A DNA stretch of 64,000 bases, from the NCBI GenBank assembly GCA_012656075.1, contig JAAKBF010000131.1, positions 62,001-126,000 on the forward strand, given 5' to 3'. Of the stretch, positions 10,394 through 20,715 are shown piece by piece. This DNA is from Phytophthora hibernalis. Its lineage: Eukaryota > Oomycota > Peronosporomycetes > Peronosporales > Peronosporaceae. The notes under the pieces are model-generated. The model was not told the origin of the DNA and ran no database searches. It worked only from the letters and a program-made list of their open reading frames with translations. The translations under genes were made by a program, and so were the position numbers. Within the stretch, counting starts at the first letter, position 1, and each line of letters starts with the position of its first letter.

Positions 10394-13158
10394 ATGCCCC
10401 TTATCCTCGCCGATGGTACCGTGTGTGTTCGCTTGACAGCTTCCCGTCGCGCCGCTACAGCTACCGCCGTCTCGTCGAGTTGGGCCGTCACTGCGAGCTT
10501 GTTCGCTCCTCAAGTGTCGACGACCTCCTTGAGCGCTGTTGCAGAAGCGCTGTTCTTACGTCGTTGGACCTCCGCGCTCAAGTTTCTTCGCTCGGACCCG
10601 CATAGCGACTCATCGATGGAGTTTCAGGATCTGGTCGACTTGACGAACTCGCTGGGCTCGCCGGATTCTTCCATCGCTGGGTCCAGCAAAGCCCGTACGC
10701 CCGCTGCTGTGGGCGCACACGGTCTTCAACAGGCTGATACTTCGGCTCGGTCGGAGTCGCCGGGCTCATCAGTGGAAATCGCCGGTAGATCAGCTACGCT
10801 AGCTGAGTCAGAGGGTGACTCGGCGAACCTCGCGGCAGGCGATTCCGCTGGCCTCGATGGGTTCCGGCGAGCTCTCGCTCAGCAGGGAGAAGAGCAGAGA
10901 CAGCGTGATGCTTCTCTCGCTCAGCTGGTCTCGTTTTTGTTGACCAGTTCTCCTCCACCCGCCGACGCTTCAACTCGCCAGGCCATTCTTGGGGCAAAAT
11001 AGCAAGCTTTCATCCTGGCTGCGTTGCAACGTGATGTTGTGCCTCTCCCGGATGTGTCTGCCGAAATCGCCGAGCTTCGGACCAAGCTCGCCAAATCTGA
11101 GCGAGTGGATTCTGCTCGGTACAAGAGAATGGAGTCTGCAATCGCTGAGTCAGCCTCCTTACGCCACCAGCTGGGTACCGTCACAAAAGAGCTGGGAATT
11201 TATCGTTGAGTTCTTTACGTTCGACTGAGATGACGGAGTCGTTCAACAAGACGATAGCCCAGCTCACGGCGGAATCCCGGACCATCATTGCTCAGCAATG
11301 CGACCGGACCCGAGCTGCCGAGGCTACCATTCAGAAGCTTCAGGTTGAGCTCGAGAATTGCGATCGGACTTGTACAAGCCTGGGTCAGAAGATTACCGAG
11401 ATCAAGGCGGAGTTCACCACTCTTCACGGATTGGCTTCGACATACTATCGCCAACTCCAGGAGGCCACGGTCTTGTTTTGCTCGGGTGGTGACCACGGTC
11501 TCCGCGAAACTCGTCGAACGATCGAGTCGTTGCAAGGCACCGTCCTACAGCAGTAGCGTATTATCGCTCACCGCGGTCGCTACCCAGTATACGACCCGCA
11601 CTTGGCTGTCGCTGCTCTGGGTGGCGTGGACGTCCCGGGCCTGGATCCTAGGGATCTCCAGATTAACGCTCGTCTTTGTCGGCTACTCGCCGAGCGCTTC
11701 CCCGAGTCGTTGGAGCTTCGTTATTCACGTCGGCCCTGTGAAGTTACTCTCTCTCCGCCCAGCGAACTCGTCGAGCGGAGTGTCTTCGGGCTTGGCGATT
11801 TCAACTTCGGCGAGCTCAGCTAACGTGACCCCGGCGAGCGCAGCGTTGGTGGTTTCTCCGACTTTCTCCGCATGTCTTCGTCGAGTTCTTCACACCGCAA
11901 GCGGCTCAAGTCGGAGTCGCGCCTCCGGAGACACCGTTCGGTCTCTCAGCTAAGAAGCGCGCGACTGAAGACATTAACTCCAGCCGAATTCCTCCGTCGG
12001 TATTCTAACCCAGCGAATCCGACGGCGGCCGGCCCCGACGGAGCCGTTCTAAGAGTGTTTCTCGCGGCGAGTTTGAGCGTCCCGTACCTGGCGAGGAGGG
12101 TTTCGACGCATCGACGACTTTGCTCCGAGCGGAAGTGGTCGCTGAGCATGCGCCTTCGCTGCCTATTCCAGGGCGGCGCCGCCTCTGCTCTCCGGCGGCT
12201 GGTCTTAGCCGCACCAATTCGAGTGGCTATTATCCTCAGCTACACTCGCTGAGTCCTCCCCACGACGAGGTTCAGGTCGAAGTTAATAAGGCTGAGGCTC
12301 ACGTCGACGAGTCACCAGATCTTGGGGCAGACTCGTCGAGCTCCGTTGATCCGGACTTGGCGATTTCGTCAGCCGTTCTGGTGAGTTTATCTCTGACCAC
12401 GAGCTCTTCACTCGGTCGTATAAGTTCTTCACCGAGTCCAGCATCTGGATCTGTGGCCTCCACTGACTCGTCGATAGAGTCGGCTCCAGCCGTGATCTCA
12501 TCGAGTTCGTCTACTTCCGTGGCGACTCCTTCGCTGAGTTCCGTAGTCTCCGTTCCGGCTTCGACTAGCCCCACGGTGCCTCTTTCTCTCGGCTCTCCTC
12601 GACGTCGCCCTTATCGAGCAGCAGCAAAGAATTCTGTTTGCATTACTCAGGCTGTTCTCGCCGAGTTGGACGTTCTTGACGAAGATTCTTTGGATGGTTC
12701 GCCCAGTCCAGCTTCGCCGAAGGTTACGGGATCCATCCCTTCTGGTGATATCGAGCTTGGAGTCCCGCCGAGTCAGACCAGTGGTTCCCTGTCTACTTCT
12801 CAGCCGTCACCAGTTGGTTCTCCTGTGAGCTCATCGAACGGGATGTCTCATCGAGATTTTCTTATGGACGTCGAAGCTGAGGATAGCTGTTCATCGTCCG
12901 CTAGCACCATTGTTCTCACGGACCAGGCGCCTTCTCGCGGCAAGCTACAGAGCTATGCCAATGCTCGTCGAAAAGCTCCACATTCTGTCAAGCGAGGGAG
13001 TGCACCGGCTCCTCGATCGAAGGGTTCGTCGAAGAAGCGAGCAGCCCAAGTCTTCTCGCCGGACTGCTAAGAAAGGCATAAAATCGTCGAACGTTAGTGA
13101 TTCTGATCCCAAGCCATCGAGGAAGGCTGCCCCGGTCTCCCAGAAGGACAAGCCTAAG
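10394..13158 (+). pseudogene. Coiled-coil plus Ser/Pro-rich family protein, copy 1 (decayed)
   Basis: A probable start is at 10618 (MEFQDLVDLTNSLG). A coiled coil follows (VSAEIAELRTKLAKSERVD at 11050-11115, then IQKLQVELENCD and ITEIKAEFTTLHGLASTYYR up to 11450), then HLAVAALGGVDVPGL, then a long Ser/Pro/Val-rich region (11870-13070) with basic patches such as SPRRRPYRAAAKNS. In-frame TAG at 11000 and 11554 and two frame changes break it. Residue order matches the copies at 42239-44984 (minus) and 53480-56830 (+). This copy lacks the intron those two share. The Gypsy D LTR cuts into it at 13159. Function is unknown; a gag-like role is possible because all copies sit among LTRs. Confidence 0.5.
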
Positions 13159-13601
13159 TGTAACGGGGCCACGCTGGCCGACACCGTTTGCCGCGCAAAA
13201 GAACTTATGAAAGGGGAGACCCAATGTTCTTCCGTGTGGTCCACACAAGCCCGCCTAAGTACGAGTACGTGCCACACATAAGTTGGTGTGACACCTGTCT
13301 CTCGGATAAGTACGATTGTGTATTTTACACTAGATACGAATCGGACTTAAGGTAGACGGTTGATGGAGAGCCATCCATTTGGAGTACAGAAGTTTAGTAT
13401 GCAGATAGTTAACAGTAGCTAGAACCTTACAAGTGAGATTAATACAGTCAGTTTAACTTTAACCCGGAAGTTCGCAAGTCGTTTGGTACTCGGTACCCGG
13501 AAACGACTGGAAGGCCAGCTTACAACAGAGACGCCAGGCATCTGTTGTGGTTACGCGTTAACGCTTCCTCTAAGGCAAAGGTGCGTGTGACTCCCGTCAC
13601 A
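13159..13601 (+). repeat. First LTR of Gypsy D
   Basis: 443 bases starting TGTAACGGGG and ending CCCGTCACA. It is nearly identical to the second LTR at 14032-14474; I counted only a handful of differences. It interrupts the coiled-coil/Ser-rich gene upstream. Confidence 0.8.
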
Positions 13602-13603
13602 CC

Positions 13604-13625
13604 TGGTAGCACTTGTAGTCAATCC
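13604..13625 (+). other. Primer-binding site after first D LTR
   Basis: TGGTAGCACTTGTAGTCAAT begins two bases after the LTR. TGG complements a tRNA CCA end. The same 22-base site is present at 14477-14498 and in element E (25092-25113, minus). Confidence 0.65.
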
Positions 13626-13666
13626 CGCGACCGGCGCGGTTTTCTACAATCAAGATCTCTTTGAGT

Positions 13667-14031
13667 ATGGAAGACTCAGGGAGCAGGCTGCCGTCCCGGC
13701 AGGACTTTCCTCATCTCACGGACGCCCACTGGGCCACTCTTGAGAAGATGGTCAGCCTCCTGGGCGAAGCAGCATTCGCTGGATTCCCCAACCTACCTGC
13801 GGAGCATCAAAGGGCGCGTGTGGAACGCTTCGACAAGTACGAGTCGTCGCCGATTCCTCACGTGATCGCCGCCGCGCAGGAGGCTGCTCGCACGACCATG
13901 AGAGCTGAGATGCAGAGTGCGGCGCAGTCGAGCTCCTCGGGTTCTGCTCCGTTCGCCTCGCGACAAGGAGCTACGACGCCCGTCAAGATGTCGGTTCCGA
14001 CGTTTGACGGCAAAGAGTCCGACAGCCTTGT
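13667..14031 (+). pseudogene. Truncated gag 5' end of Gypsy D (first copy)
   Basis: Begins MEDSGSRLPSRQDFPHLTD and runs open to VPTFDGKESDSLV, where the second LTR starts. It is 122 codons of gag cut off before the capsid core. Here the GGG run at 13810-13812 keeps the frame (EHQRARVERFDKYE), whereas the downstream copy has lost one G. Confidence 0.75.
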
Positions 14032-14474
14032 TGTAACGGGGGCACGCTGGCCGACACCGTTTGCCGTGCAAAAGAACTTATGAAAGGGGAGACCCAATGT
14101 TCTTCCGTGTGGTCCACACAAGCCCGCCTAAGTACGAGTACGTGCCACACATAAGTTGGTGTGACACCCGTCTCTCGGATAAGTACGATTGTGTATTTTA
14201 CACTAGATACGAATCGGACTTAAGGTAGACGGTTGATGGAGAGCCATCCATTTGGAGTACAGAAGTTTAGTATGCAGATAGTTAACAGTAGCTAGAACCT
14301 TACAAGTGAGATTAATACAGTCAGTTTAACTTTAACCCGGAAGTTCGCAAGTCGTTTGGTACTCGGTACCCGGAAACGACTGGAAGGCCAGCTTACAACA
14401 GAGACGCCAGGCATCTGTTGTGGTTACGCGTTAACGCTTCCTCTAAGGCAAAGGTGCGTGTGACTCCCGTCACA
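14032..14474 (+). repeat. Second LTR of Gypsy D
   Basis: 443 bases, same ends as the first LTR, repeated at an interval of 873 bases together with the gag start. A primer-binding site follows at 14477. Confidence 0.8.
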
Positions 14475-14539
14475 CCTGGTAGCACTTGTAGTCAATCCCG
14501 CGACCGGCGCGGTTTTCTACAATCAAGATCTCTTTGAGT

Positions 14540-15512
14540 ATGGAAGACTCAGGGAGCAGGCTGCCGTCCCGGCAGGACTTTCCTCATCTCACGGACGCCC
14601 ACTGGGCCACTCTTGAGAAGATGGTCAGCCTCCTGGGCGAAGCAGCATTCGCTGGATTCCCCAACCTACCTGCGGAGCATCAAAGGCGCGTGTGGAACGC
14701 TTCGACAAGTACGAGTCGTCGCCGATTCCTCACGTGATCGCCGCCGCGCAGGAGGCTGCTCGCACGACCATGAGAGCTGAGATGCAGAGTGCGGCGCAGT
14801 CGAGCTCCTCGGGTTCTGCTCCGTTCGCCTCGCGACAAGGAGTTACGAATCCCATCAAGATGCCGGTTCCGACGTTTGACGGCAAAGAGTTCGACAGCCT
14901 TGTCTTCTGGATTCGCGAGATCGAGATAGCGCTCAGCGCTGGACAGATCTACGAGTCAAGGGCTCAGGTCGCTTTCGCGCTGTCTAACAAGAGCTGCACA
15001 CGACGTTCCTTCTGGCCAATGTGGCCTACCGTTATCGGTCGGTATTCTTGCGGTGCACGCAAGGGAAGCGCACGCTCAAGACTACGTCATGGAACTGCAG
15101 GACCTCGAGGCCGCCATGGCTGGCGCTCCTCTCTGAGGACGTCAAGGTGACGGTCTTCATGGACGGTGTCCGCCCGGGCGAGGTTCGCACTGAACTCTTC
15201 CGCCGTCAGCCGAAGACGTTCAACGAGGCAGTTCACATCACCATGTTGGAAGACCATTGTGTGCGCTCGGCGCAGGGCTATGCGGGTCGCACGGAGGCTA
15301 CGGAAGGTCCCACTCCCATGGAGATCTCGTCTGCCGAGTCGGCTCGTCCCCAGCGGACCCAACGTGCGAGTGGTCGCTGCTTTTGTTGTAACCAACTTGG
15401 TCATTTCCGTCGGAACTGTCCGACGAACCCGTGGAAGACAGGTCGTGGCAAGGCCACTCCGTCCCTCAACATGATCGAGTCTACGGGGTCGGAAAACGGC
15501 GACTCCCAGTAG
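14540..15512 (+). pseudogene. gag: Gag polyprotein of Gypsy D
   Basis: Starts MEDSGSRLP. A one-base loss near 14683 (AAAGGCG against AAAGGGCG in the first copy) shifts the frame; it resumes as VERFDKYESSPIPHV to FWIREIEIALSAGQ. A further gap of about 60 bases near 14992 removes the segment equivalent to GGRAKTWAY of element E. The nucleocapsid zinc knuckle is intact: CFCCNQLGHFRRNC (CX2CX4HX4C) at about 15380-15421. Gag would package the element RNA in the cytoplasm. Confidence 0.75.
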
Positions 15513-15597
15513 GCGCGGGACGCCCTACTGGGAGACTTCGCTCCTCTTCGATCCGCCACCTCCACCTCCGAAGGAGCAAGTCCCAGGGACGACACTG

Positions 15598-16360
15598 TTG
15601 TATCTTTACGTGGCCGTCGCGCGGTCTAACCTCGTGGTCGTCACCGCCAGCGTTAAAGGGTATGAAGAACCGTTGACCATCCTGATCGATTCGGGTGCGT
15701 CCTACAATTTCGCGACGAAAGCCAGTGTGGCCAGGAACAGTGCATTATATGCTAGCGCTTTGGAAGCTTCTAAGCATAATAATACAAGTGTATCTGTTCG
15801 CCTGGCGACTGGATCCATCGTGTCTACACGCAAGGTTCTTATATCTGTAAACGTCAAGTTTGACGACTTCAACTCGGTCGAACCGTTCAATGATGATCGT
15901 ACCGATCATCCGTCCAGGACAATTCCTGGACATGGATGATCGGTACGATCTTATCCTCGGCATGCCCTGGCTTGCTAAGCATGAGCCGTGGATTGATTGG
16001 AAAAGTCGCACCATTGGTGCTAGTCACAAGCCCCTCGTGGCAGAGCCCTGGCGGGTCATGTCCCCTCCTCTTCCCGAGACGGGTTTGTGCACGAGCATCG
16101 TGTGCCATGCGGCGAACGGCACTTCGCAGGTACTTCGGAAGTACTTGAACTGCCTTCGGCTTTGTCGACCGCGTGCCCTACCTCTTCGAGAGCTCATGAG
16201 CCTTCGGTGGATGTGGGAGAATGGAAGGGGGTCCCGTGTGCTGCTCATGATGAGACTGATGGTACTCTCGAGAACAAGAACGTCGTTCTATCCCCGGGGC
16301 AGATGACGTCCAAGGCGCCGGAGCTAAGGCTCGCGCAACCAAGAGTAGTCGAGCAGGTGT
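15598..16360 (+). pseudogene. Aspartic protease region of Gypsy D
   Basis: The active-site motif is intact: ILIDSGASYNFATKASVARN near 15680-15740, followed by VRLATGSIVSTRKVL. After a frame change at about 15910, RYDLILGMPWLAKHEPWIDW at 15940-16000 is the second conserved block (ILGMPWL). It then enters an Ala/Arg-rich linker (AGAKARATKSSRAGVP) that is interrupted at about 16361 by a foreign antisense insert. It would process the Gag-Pol polyprotein. Confidence 0.75.
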
Positions 16361-16738
16361 TCCACGCCTTCAGCCGCTGAGAATTCCGTAGCAAGTCTTT
16401 TGGCCACAGTCTGCATCGCCACATCGTTTTCCAGAGTGTTCTCTGACGCTGCAGCCAAGCGCGCTGTCTTTCCGAAGTAGAACTTAGCTACGAGATACTT
16501 TTCCATATTGCAATCGTACATGGCATGCGCAGATCGCATCTCACCTTTCGCAAAGCAACTTCGTGTCAAGCGAATGTTCGATTTTGCTGCGCGTGCTTCA
16601 AATTCAAATTTCTCCAGTCGACATGCTCATTTGGTCTGAAGTGAAGCGAGTGACGGATAGCCGAGATATCGGAAGAGCAATAGACAGCTTTCCAGTCAAG
16701 TGTCTTCGTTTCGGGTCGATGTCCCATTACGCAAAGCG
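16361..16738 (-). pseudogene. Alpha-type protein kinase fragment inserted antisense in Gypsy D
   Basis: On the minus strand a frame reads FEFEARAAKSNIRLTRSC, FAKGEMRSAHAMYDCNMEKY, LVAKFYFGKTARLA and VAMQTVAKRLATEFSA EGVEH. This has the order and key residues of the N-lobe of alpha-kinases (MHCK/eEF2K family): the F-A-x-G-x-M-R nucleotide-binding strand, then the VAKF lysine, then the ATEF(S) helix. Only this N-lobe part is present (about 80 codons) and no catalytic C-lobe. The retroelement linker resumes at VGAEAAHAGQVARV (16739). It is probably a piece of a host kinase gene captured by, or inserted into, the element. Confidence 0.6.
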
Positions 16739-18595
16739 TTGGAGCTGAGGCAGCCCACGCAGGACAAGTCGCTAGAGTCGGTGCTCGCGCAGACAAGTGT
16801 GGTCGAGTAGGGGCTCCCACTGCGCAACGCGTACGAGCTGAGGCAGCTCACGCAGGGAAAGACGCTGGAGCTGGGTCTCGCACACAGGAAAATGGTCGAG
16901 CGGAGGCTCCCACGAACGGCGCTAAGGCTGGGTCAGTCACTGCAAGACTATGTCAAGGCGGAGATCGCCGCGATGCGGGCCACTTGGACAAGGCGGTTGC
17001 ACTCAGGGTGCTAGACGTTCTCACGGGAGAACGCAAAGAAGGCGTGGACCTGGCTCCGCTACCTACGGTAGCAGAGCTACTCGGGCTCGAGGAGCTCTCA
17101 TATGTCGAGTTTCTCGACTCGCTGAAGGCGGGCGAGCTTGAGGAGATGGTCCTTATCCACCGTGAACACGACTCGGTCGAGCTAAATACCTCTTCGGTTA
17201 TGGACCCTGATGTACTGGAAGACGAGAGGGCCTCTTCGAGGCAGAAGCAGTATGGCGCGGCCATCTTGAAGGATCCGTCGGACCCGTACTACCCTCTCTT
17301 GAAGGAGTTTTCGGACGTCGTCAATGACAATCCACCGTCGGTGTTACCTCCGGATCGAGGTGTCCGACACGAAATCGACTTGGTGCCAGGCACTAAGTAC
17401 TGCACTACGCGCCAATGGTCACTGCCGAAGGAGCAAGTCGATGTGATCGACGCCTTCTTCACAGCGAAGTATGCCGCGGGCATGGTGCGCGAGTCGAAGT
17501 CGCCGCATTCGTCACCGACGTTTTGCGTTCGCAAAACCAACAGGAAGTGGCGCATGATGCACGCGTTCAACAAGCTGAACTCGGCCACCATCCCGGCGTC
17601 CACGCCGATCCCTCGAAAGGAAGTGTTGCAGAACAACATGGCAGGATGCACCATCTTCAGCGCGCTCGACATGGTCGATGGCTACTATCAGCTGCTGATG
17701 CGTGAGTCGGACATTCCGCTCACAGCGGTTAGTACCCCGAGATGCTATGGGAATGGCTGGTGATGCCCCAAGGGCTATCAACTGCTCCAGCCACGTTCAA
17801 TAGGTTGGTGATCCAGCACTTCCGGCCGATGCGGCAGTTTGTACAGACGTACTTCGATGACATTTTTGTGCACAGCCGCGCTGCGGAAGGCAAGACGGCT
17901 GTCAAGGTGCACGTCGAGCACCTCCGCGAGGTGTTGACGTGCATGCGCGAGAATCGCTTGTGTGCCAACATCAACAAGTGCATTTTCGGCGCCGAAGAGA
18001 TTCCCTTCTTGGGATGTCTCCTTGGCAAGGACGGTGTCCGTGCGGACCCTGAGAAGGTATGCGTGATCGCACAGTGGCCGGTACCGGTGTACCAAAAGGA
18101 TTTGCGCAAGTGGCTCGGCCTCGCCAACTACTTGCACAAGTACAGTGCCAACTACGCGGAGATGGCACGCCCGCTGACGAATCTTCTGAAGAAGGAGGCG
18201 GACTGGTCGTGGACCGACGAGGCTCAGCAGGCTTTCGAAGCGATCAAAGCAGTCTGCAGAGCGCTCCGATTTTGGCGTTGCCAGACGACAGTCGTCCCTT
18301 CAGCGTGGTGTGCGACGCATCCGACTTTGCCATAGGCTGTGCCCTGTTGCAGGTCGATGCCGATGGCAGAGAGCGGGTGGTCTCTTTCCTGTCGCGCCAG
18401 CTTAAGGCGGCTGAAAAGAACTACCCTGTCCACGACAAGGAGCTTCTCGCGATGAAGTACGCGCTTGTGAAGTTTCGGGTGCACCTGCTCGGCAGCAAAC
18501 CCTTTGTGATCTACACGGGGAGGAACCTCGTCTTGTCGTTCCCAACGACGAAGATTTGCGCCATCGTGTCCTCTATGAGGCGCATGACACTCCGC
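16739..18595 (+). pseudogene. pol: Reverse transcriptase and partial RNase H of Gypsy D
   Basis: Opens with an Ala/Gly/Arg-rich repeat linker (RVGAPTAQRVRAEAAHAGKD), then the acidic pre-RT region, then RT: LPPDRGVRHEIDLVPGTKYC, KWRMMHAFNKLNSATIPAST, IFSALDMVDGYYQLLM, a frame change near 17745, LWEWLVMPQGLSTAPATFNR and the catalytic YFDDIFVHS near 17850. RNase H begins FSVVCDASDFAIGCALLQ and runs to LLGSKPFVIYT, where about 400 bases present in element E (YTDHASLRT to the pre-integrase linker) are missing. Frame changes near 17745 and 18290 and the deletion make it inactive. Confidence 0.85.
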
Positions 18596-19478
18596 TAAGC
18601 GGTCACCTCGGTCGCGAGAAGACGTACACGTCGGTGGCCCGTCACTTTTGGTGGCATCACATGTACAAGTGGGTGCGCACGTACGTGCAAACGTGTGAAA
18701 CGTGTCAGCGTGTGAAGCCCGCTCCCTCGTCGTCCGCTCCTTTGATGAGTTTGCCGGTACCGGCGGATTGTTGGCGCTCGGTGAGCATGGACTTCATCTT
18801 TGAGCTTCCGGCAGATACGCGCGGCCATACTGGCATTCTGGTCTTCGTCTGCCGTCTGAGCAAGATGATACGGCAGGCCGCGGTGAAGAAGAGCGTGACA
18901 GCGCCGCAGGCGGCTCAGCTCTTTGTCAATAATGTCTTTCGACACCATGGCCTCCCGGAGGCGTTCGTAAGCGATCGGGATCCCCGCTTCGTGTCACACT
19001 TCTGGACACACTTGTTCCGCCTTCTCGGTACGAGACTGGATATGTCCACGGCGGATCATCCGCAGACGGACGGTCAAACCGAGCGGGTGAACCGCGTGTT
19101 GGAAGACGTGCTGCGCAGCGTCTGCGCCGAAGAACCCACGAAGTGGAGCACGTTGCTGCCTCAAGTGGAGTTTGCACTCAACAATGCGGTGCATGCGTCG
19201 ACGGGTTTCACCCCATTCTACGTTAACGGGCTGCGGCACCCGCGTACGCCGTTGTCGTTGCCTCCGGCTTCAAATTTGGGTGAGGGAGAGGCTGTCGCCG
19301 AGAATCCCCGTGGCCTCAAAGGTCTTCGCTCGTCCGTCAAACGGAACCTGCTCACGTTCATTGAGACAGGAGAGGCGGTAAGACAGCGCGTCCGAGATGC
19401 TATGGCGGTGGCACAAGACACACAGAAAGAAAACAGTGATCGCCAGGGGCGTATTGACTGGGACCAGGGACTCGTTCG
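18520..19478 (+). pseudogene. pol: Integrase of Gypsy D
   Basis: Starts within the sequence EPRLVVPNDEDLRHRVLYEAHD just after the deletion. It has the HHCC zinc domain (H in HLGREKT, then the pair CETCQRVK), followed by the catalytic core: VSMDFIFELPADTRG with Asp, VSDRDPRFVSHFW with the second Asp, and DHPQTDGQTERVNRVLED with Glu. All three catalytic residues are present. It ends at NSDRQGR, before the chromodomain seen in element E. Confidence 0.85.
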
Positions 19479-19944
19479 TGCTTGTCCAGGAGGATGAGAT
19501 CCGGCAACTTAGTGACCGGATGTACGCCCTTGAGATTGCTTTGGGTCTCGGTCCTGGGGGACAGGGTGCTGCGCAGTCCGGGAAGCGCGGGGCTCTTGAG
19601 GACCTGCAAGTTTCCTTGGCAGATCTGCGCCACGAAGTTGGCGACATTCACGAGCGAGTGGATCGCCGGATGACCGAGCTTGATCGTGACAATCTCCGCG
19701 GGGAGATTGCCGAGCTCCGACGCGAGTTGAACTCGCGTCTCCCTCGGGAGACTCATTCTCGGGCTCCGGCTCAGTCCCAGCCTCAACCGCAGGCTTATGC
19801 GTACGAGCAGCCTTACCAATACGGCCCGTACGCGTACGGCCCTTCATTTGGTGGGAGTCCGTCGTACCCGCAGCCGATGTCCGACCAGGCCTCTTTTCAG
19901 CGGCCGTATTCTTCGTCGTTGGTCCCACCAACTGAGACCTCGTC
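19479..19944 (+). other. Coiled-coil then Tyr/Pro/Gln-rich coding fragment between two Gypsy elements
   Basis: In frame with sequence just upstream, it reads EIRQLSDRMYALEIALGLGP, LEDLQVSLADLRHEVGDIHE and DNLRGEIAELRRELNSRLPR (heptad-rich), then a Tyr/Pro/Gly-rich tail (QPYQYGPYAYGPSFGGSPSY). It lies exactly where the plus-strand element D stops and the minus-strand element E stops. It is probably a gag fragment from another element, left by recombination. It has no start codon of its own and no counterpart elsewhere in the window. Confidence 0.4.
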
Positions 19945-20652
19945 TCGATTTGTGGTGGTAATGTCGCCCTTGCGGGGCCTCCTCTTCCGTATGAGAGCCG
20001 TCGCCTTGAGGATCGTGATACCTCTTCAGACGACCCACATAGAAAGTCGGGTGGGTCGTCATCGACTTAGGCAAGTCGATCGTGTAGGCCGCACCGTGCC
20101 TGACCAGGACCGTGAAAGATCCAATGAAGCGGTGCTTCAGCTTGTTGCTACCAACGGAGCTTACCAGATTTAGTGGTAAGTTCCTAGTGTCAAGTAGGAC
20201 TAAGTCACCCACATTAAACACGTTAATGTTTCCTCTTCCATGTTTGTCAGAGTACTCCTTTGTTTATCTTGAGCGGTAGCCATAGCATCCCTAACCCGGC
20301 TTATGATATTAAGCCTGTCATCGACAAAGGTCTTTAAGTGCTTTCGCAATGCGACCGGTGTCACGTCAGACACTTGGGAGGAAAGAGCTTTCCGAGCCTC
20401 TCCCCACTTACGATGGAAGCCGCAGAGCTTCTCCGCAGTGTCACTGGCACTTGGGGCTGCCGTAGCCCGTTCAGGTAGAACGGGAAACCCGGTCGACGCG
20501 TGAACCGCGTTGTTGAGTGCAAACTCAACCATAGGCAGGCGGTCCGACCAAGTGCCCGGAGAGTCCGCACAGACACTCCGAAGCGTGTCTTCGAGGACGC
20601 GGTTAACCCGCTCCGTCTGGCCATCCGTTTGTGGATGGTCCGCGGTGGACAT
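19945..20652 (-). pseudogene. pol: Integrase C-terminus and chromodomain-like tail of Gypsy E
   Basis: Continues the integrase core from DHPQTDGQTERVNRVLED (catalytic Glu) through FALNNAVHASTGFPVL. A frame change near 20220-20260 leads to FNVGDLVLLDTRNLPLNLVS, KLKHRFIGSFTVLVRHGAAY and HPTFYVGRLKRYHDPQGDG. The GDLVLL...HRFIGSF...HPTFYVGRLKRY pattern is the conserved tail leading into the chromodomain of chromoviruses, which steers insertion to chromatin. Confidence 0.8.
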
Positions 20653-20715
20653 CAGAAGTCTGGTTCCGAGTAATTGGAACAGGGTCTTCCAGAACCTGGC
20701 CGTAAAGCGCGGGTC

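Larger units (their letters stand above)
13159..19478 (+). mobile_element. Ty3/Gypsy LTR retrotransposon D (degenerate, 3' truncated)
   Basis: Order on the plus strand: LTR, partial gag, second LTR, gag with zinc knuckle, protease, linker, RT, partial RNase H, integrase. The 3' end, including any chromodomain and 3' LTR, is missing; the sequence leaves the element after NSDRQGR in the integrase tail at about 19465. RT and integrase match element E closely, so D and E are one family. D carries an antisense host-gene fragment in the protease-RT linker and lacks about 400 bases between RNase H and integrase. Confidence 0.85.
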
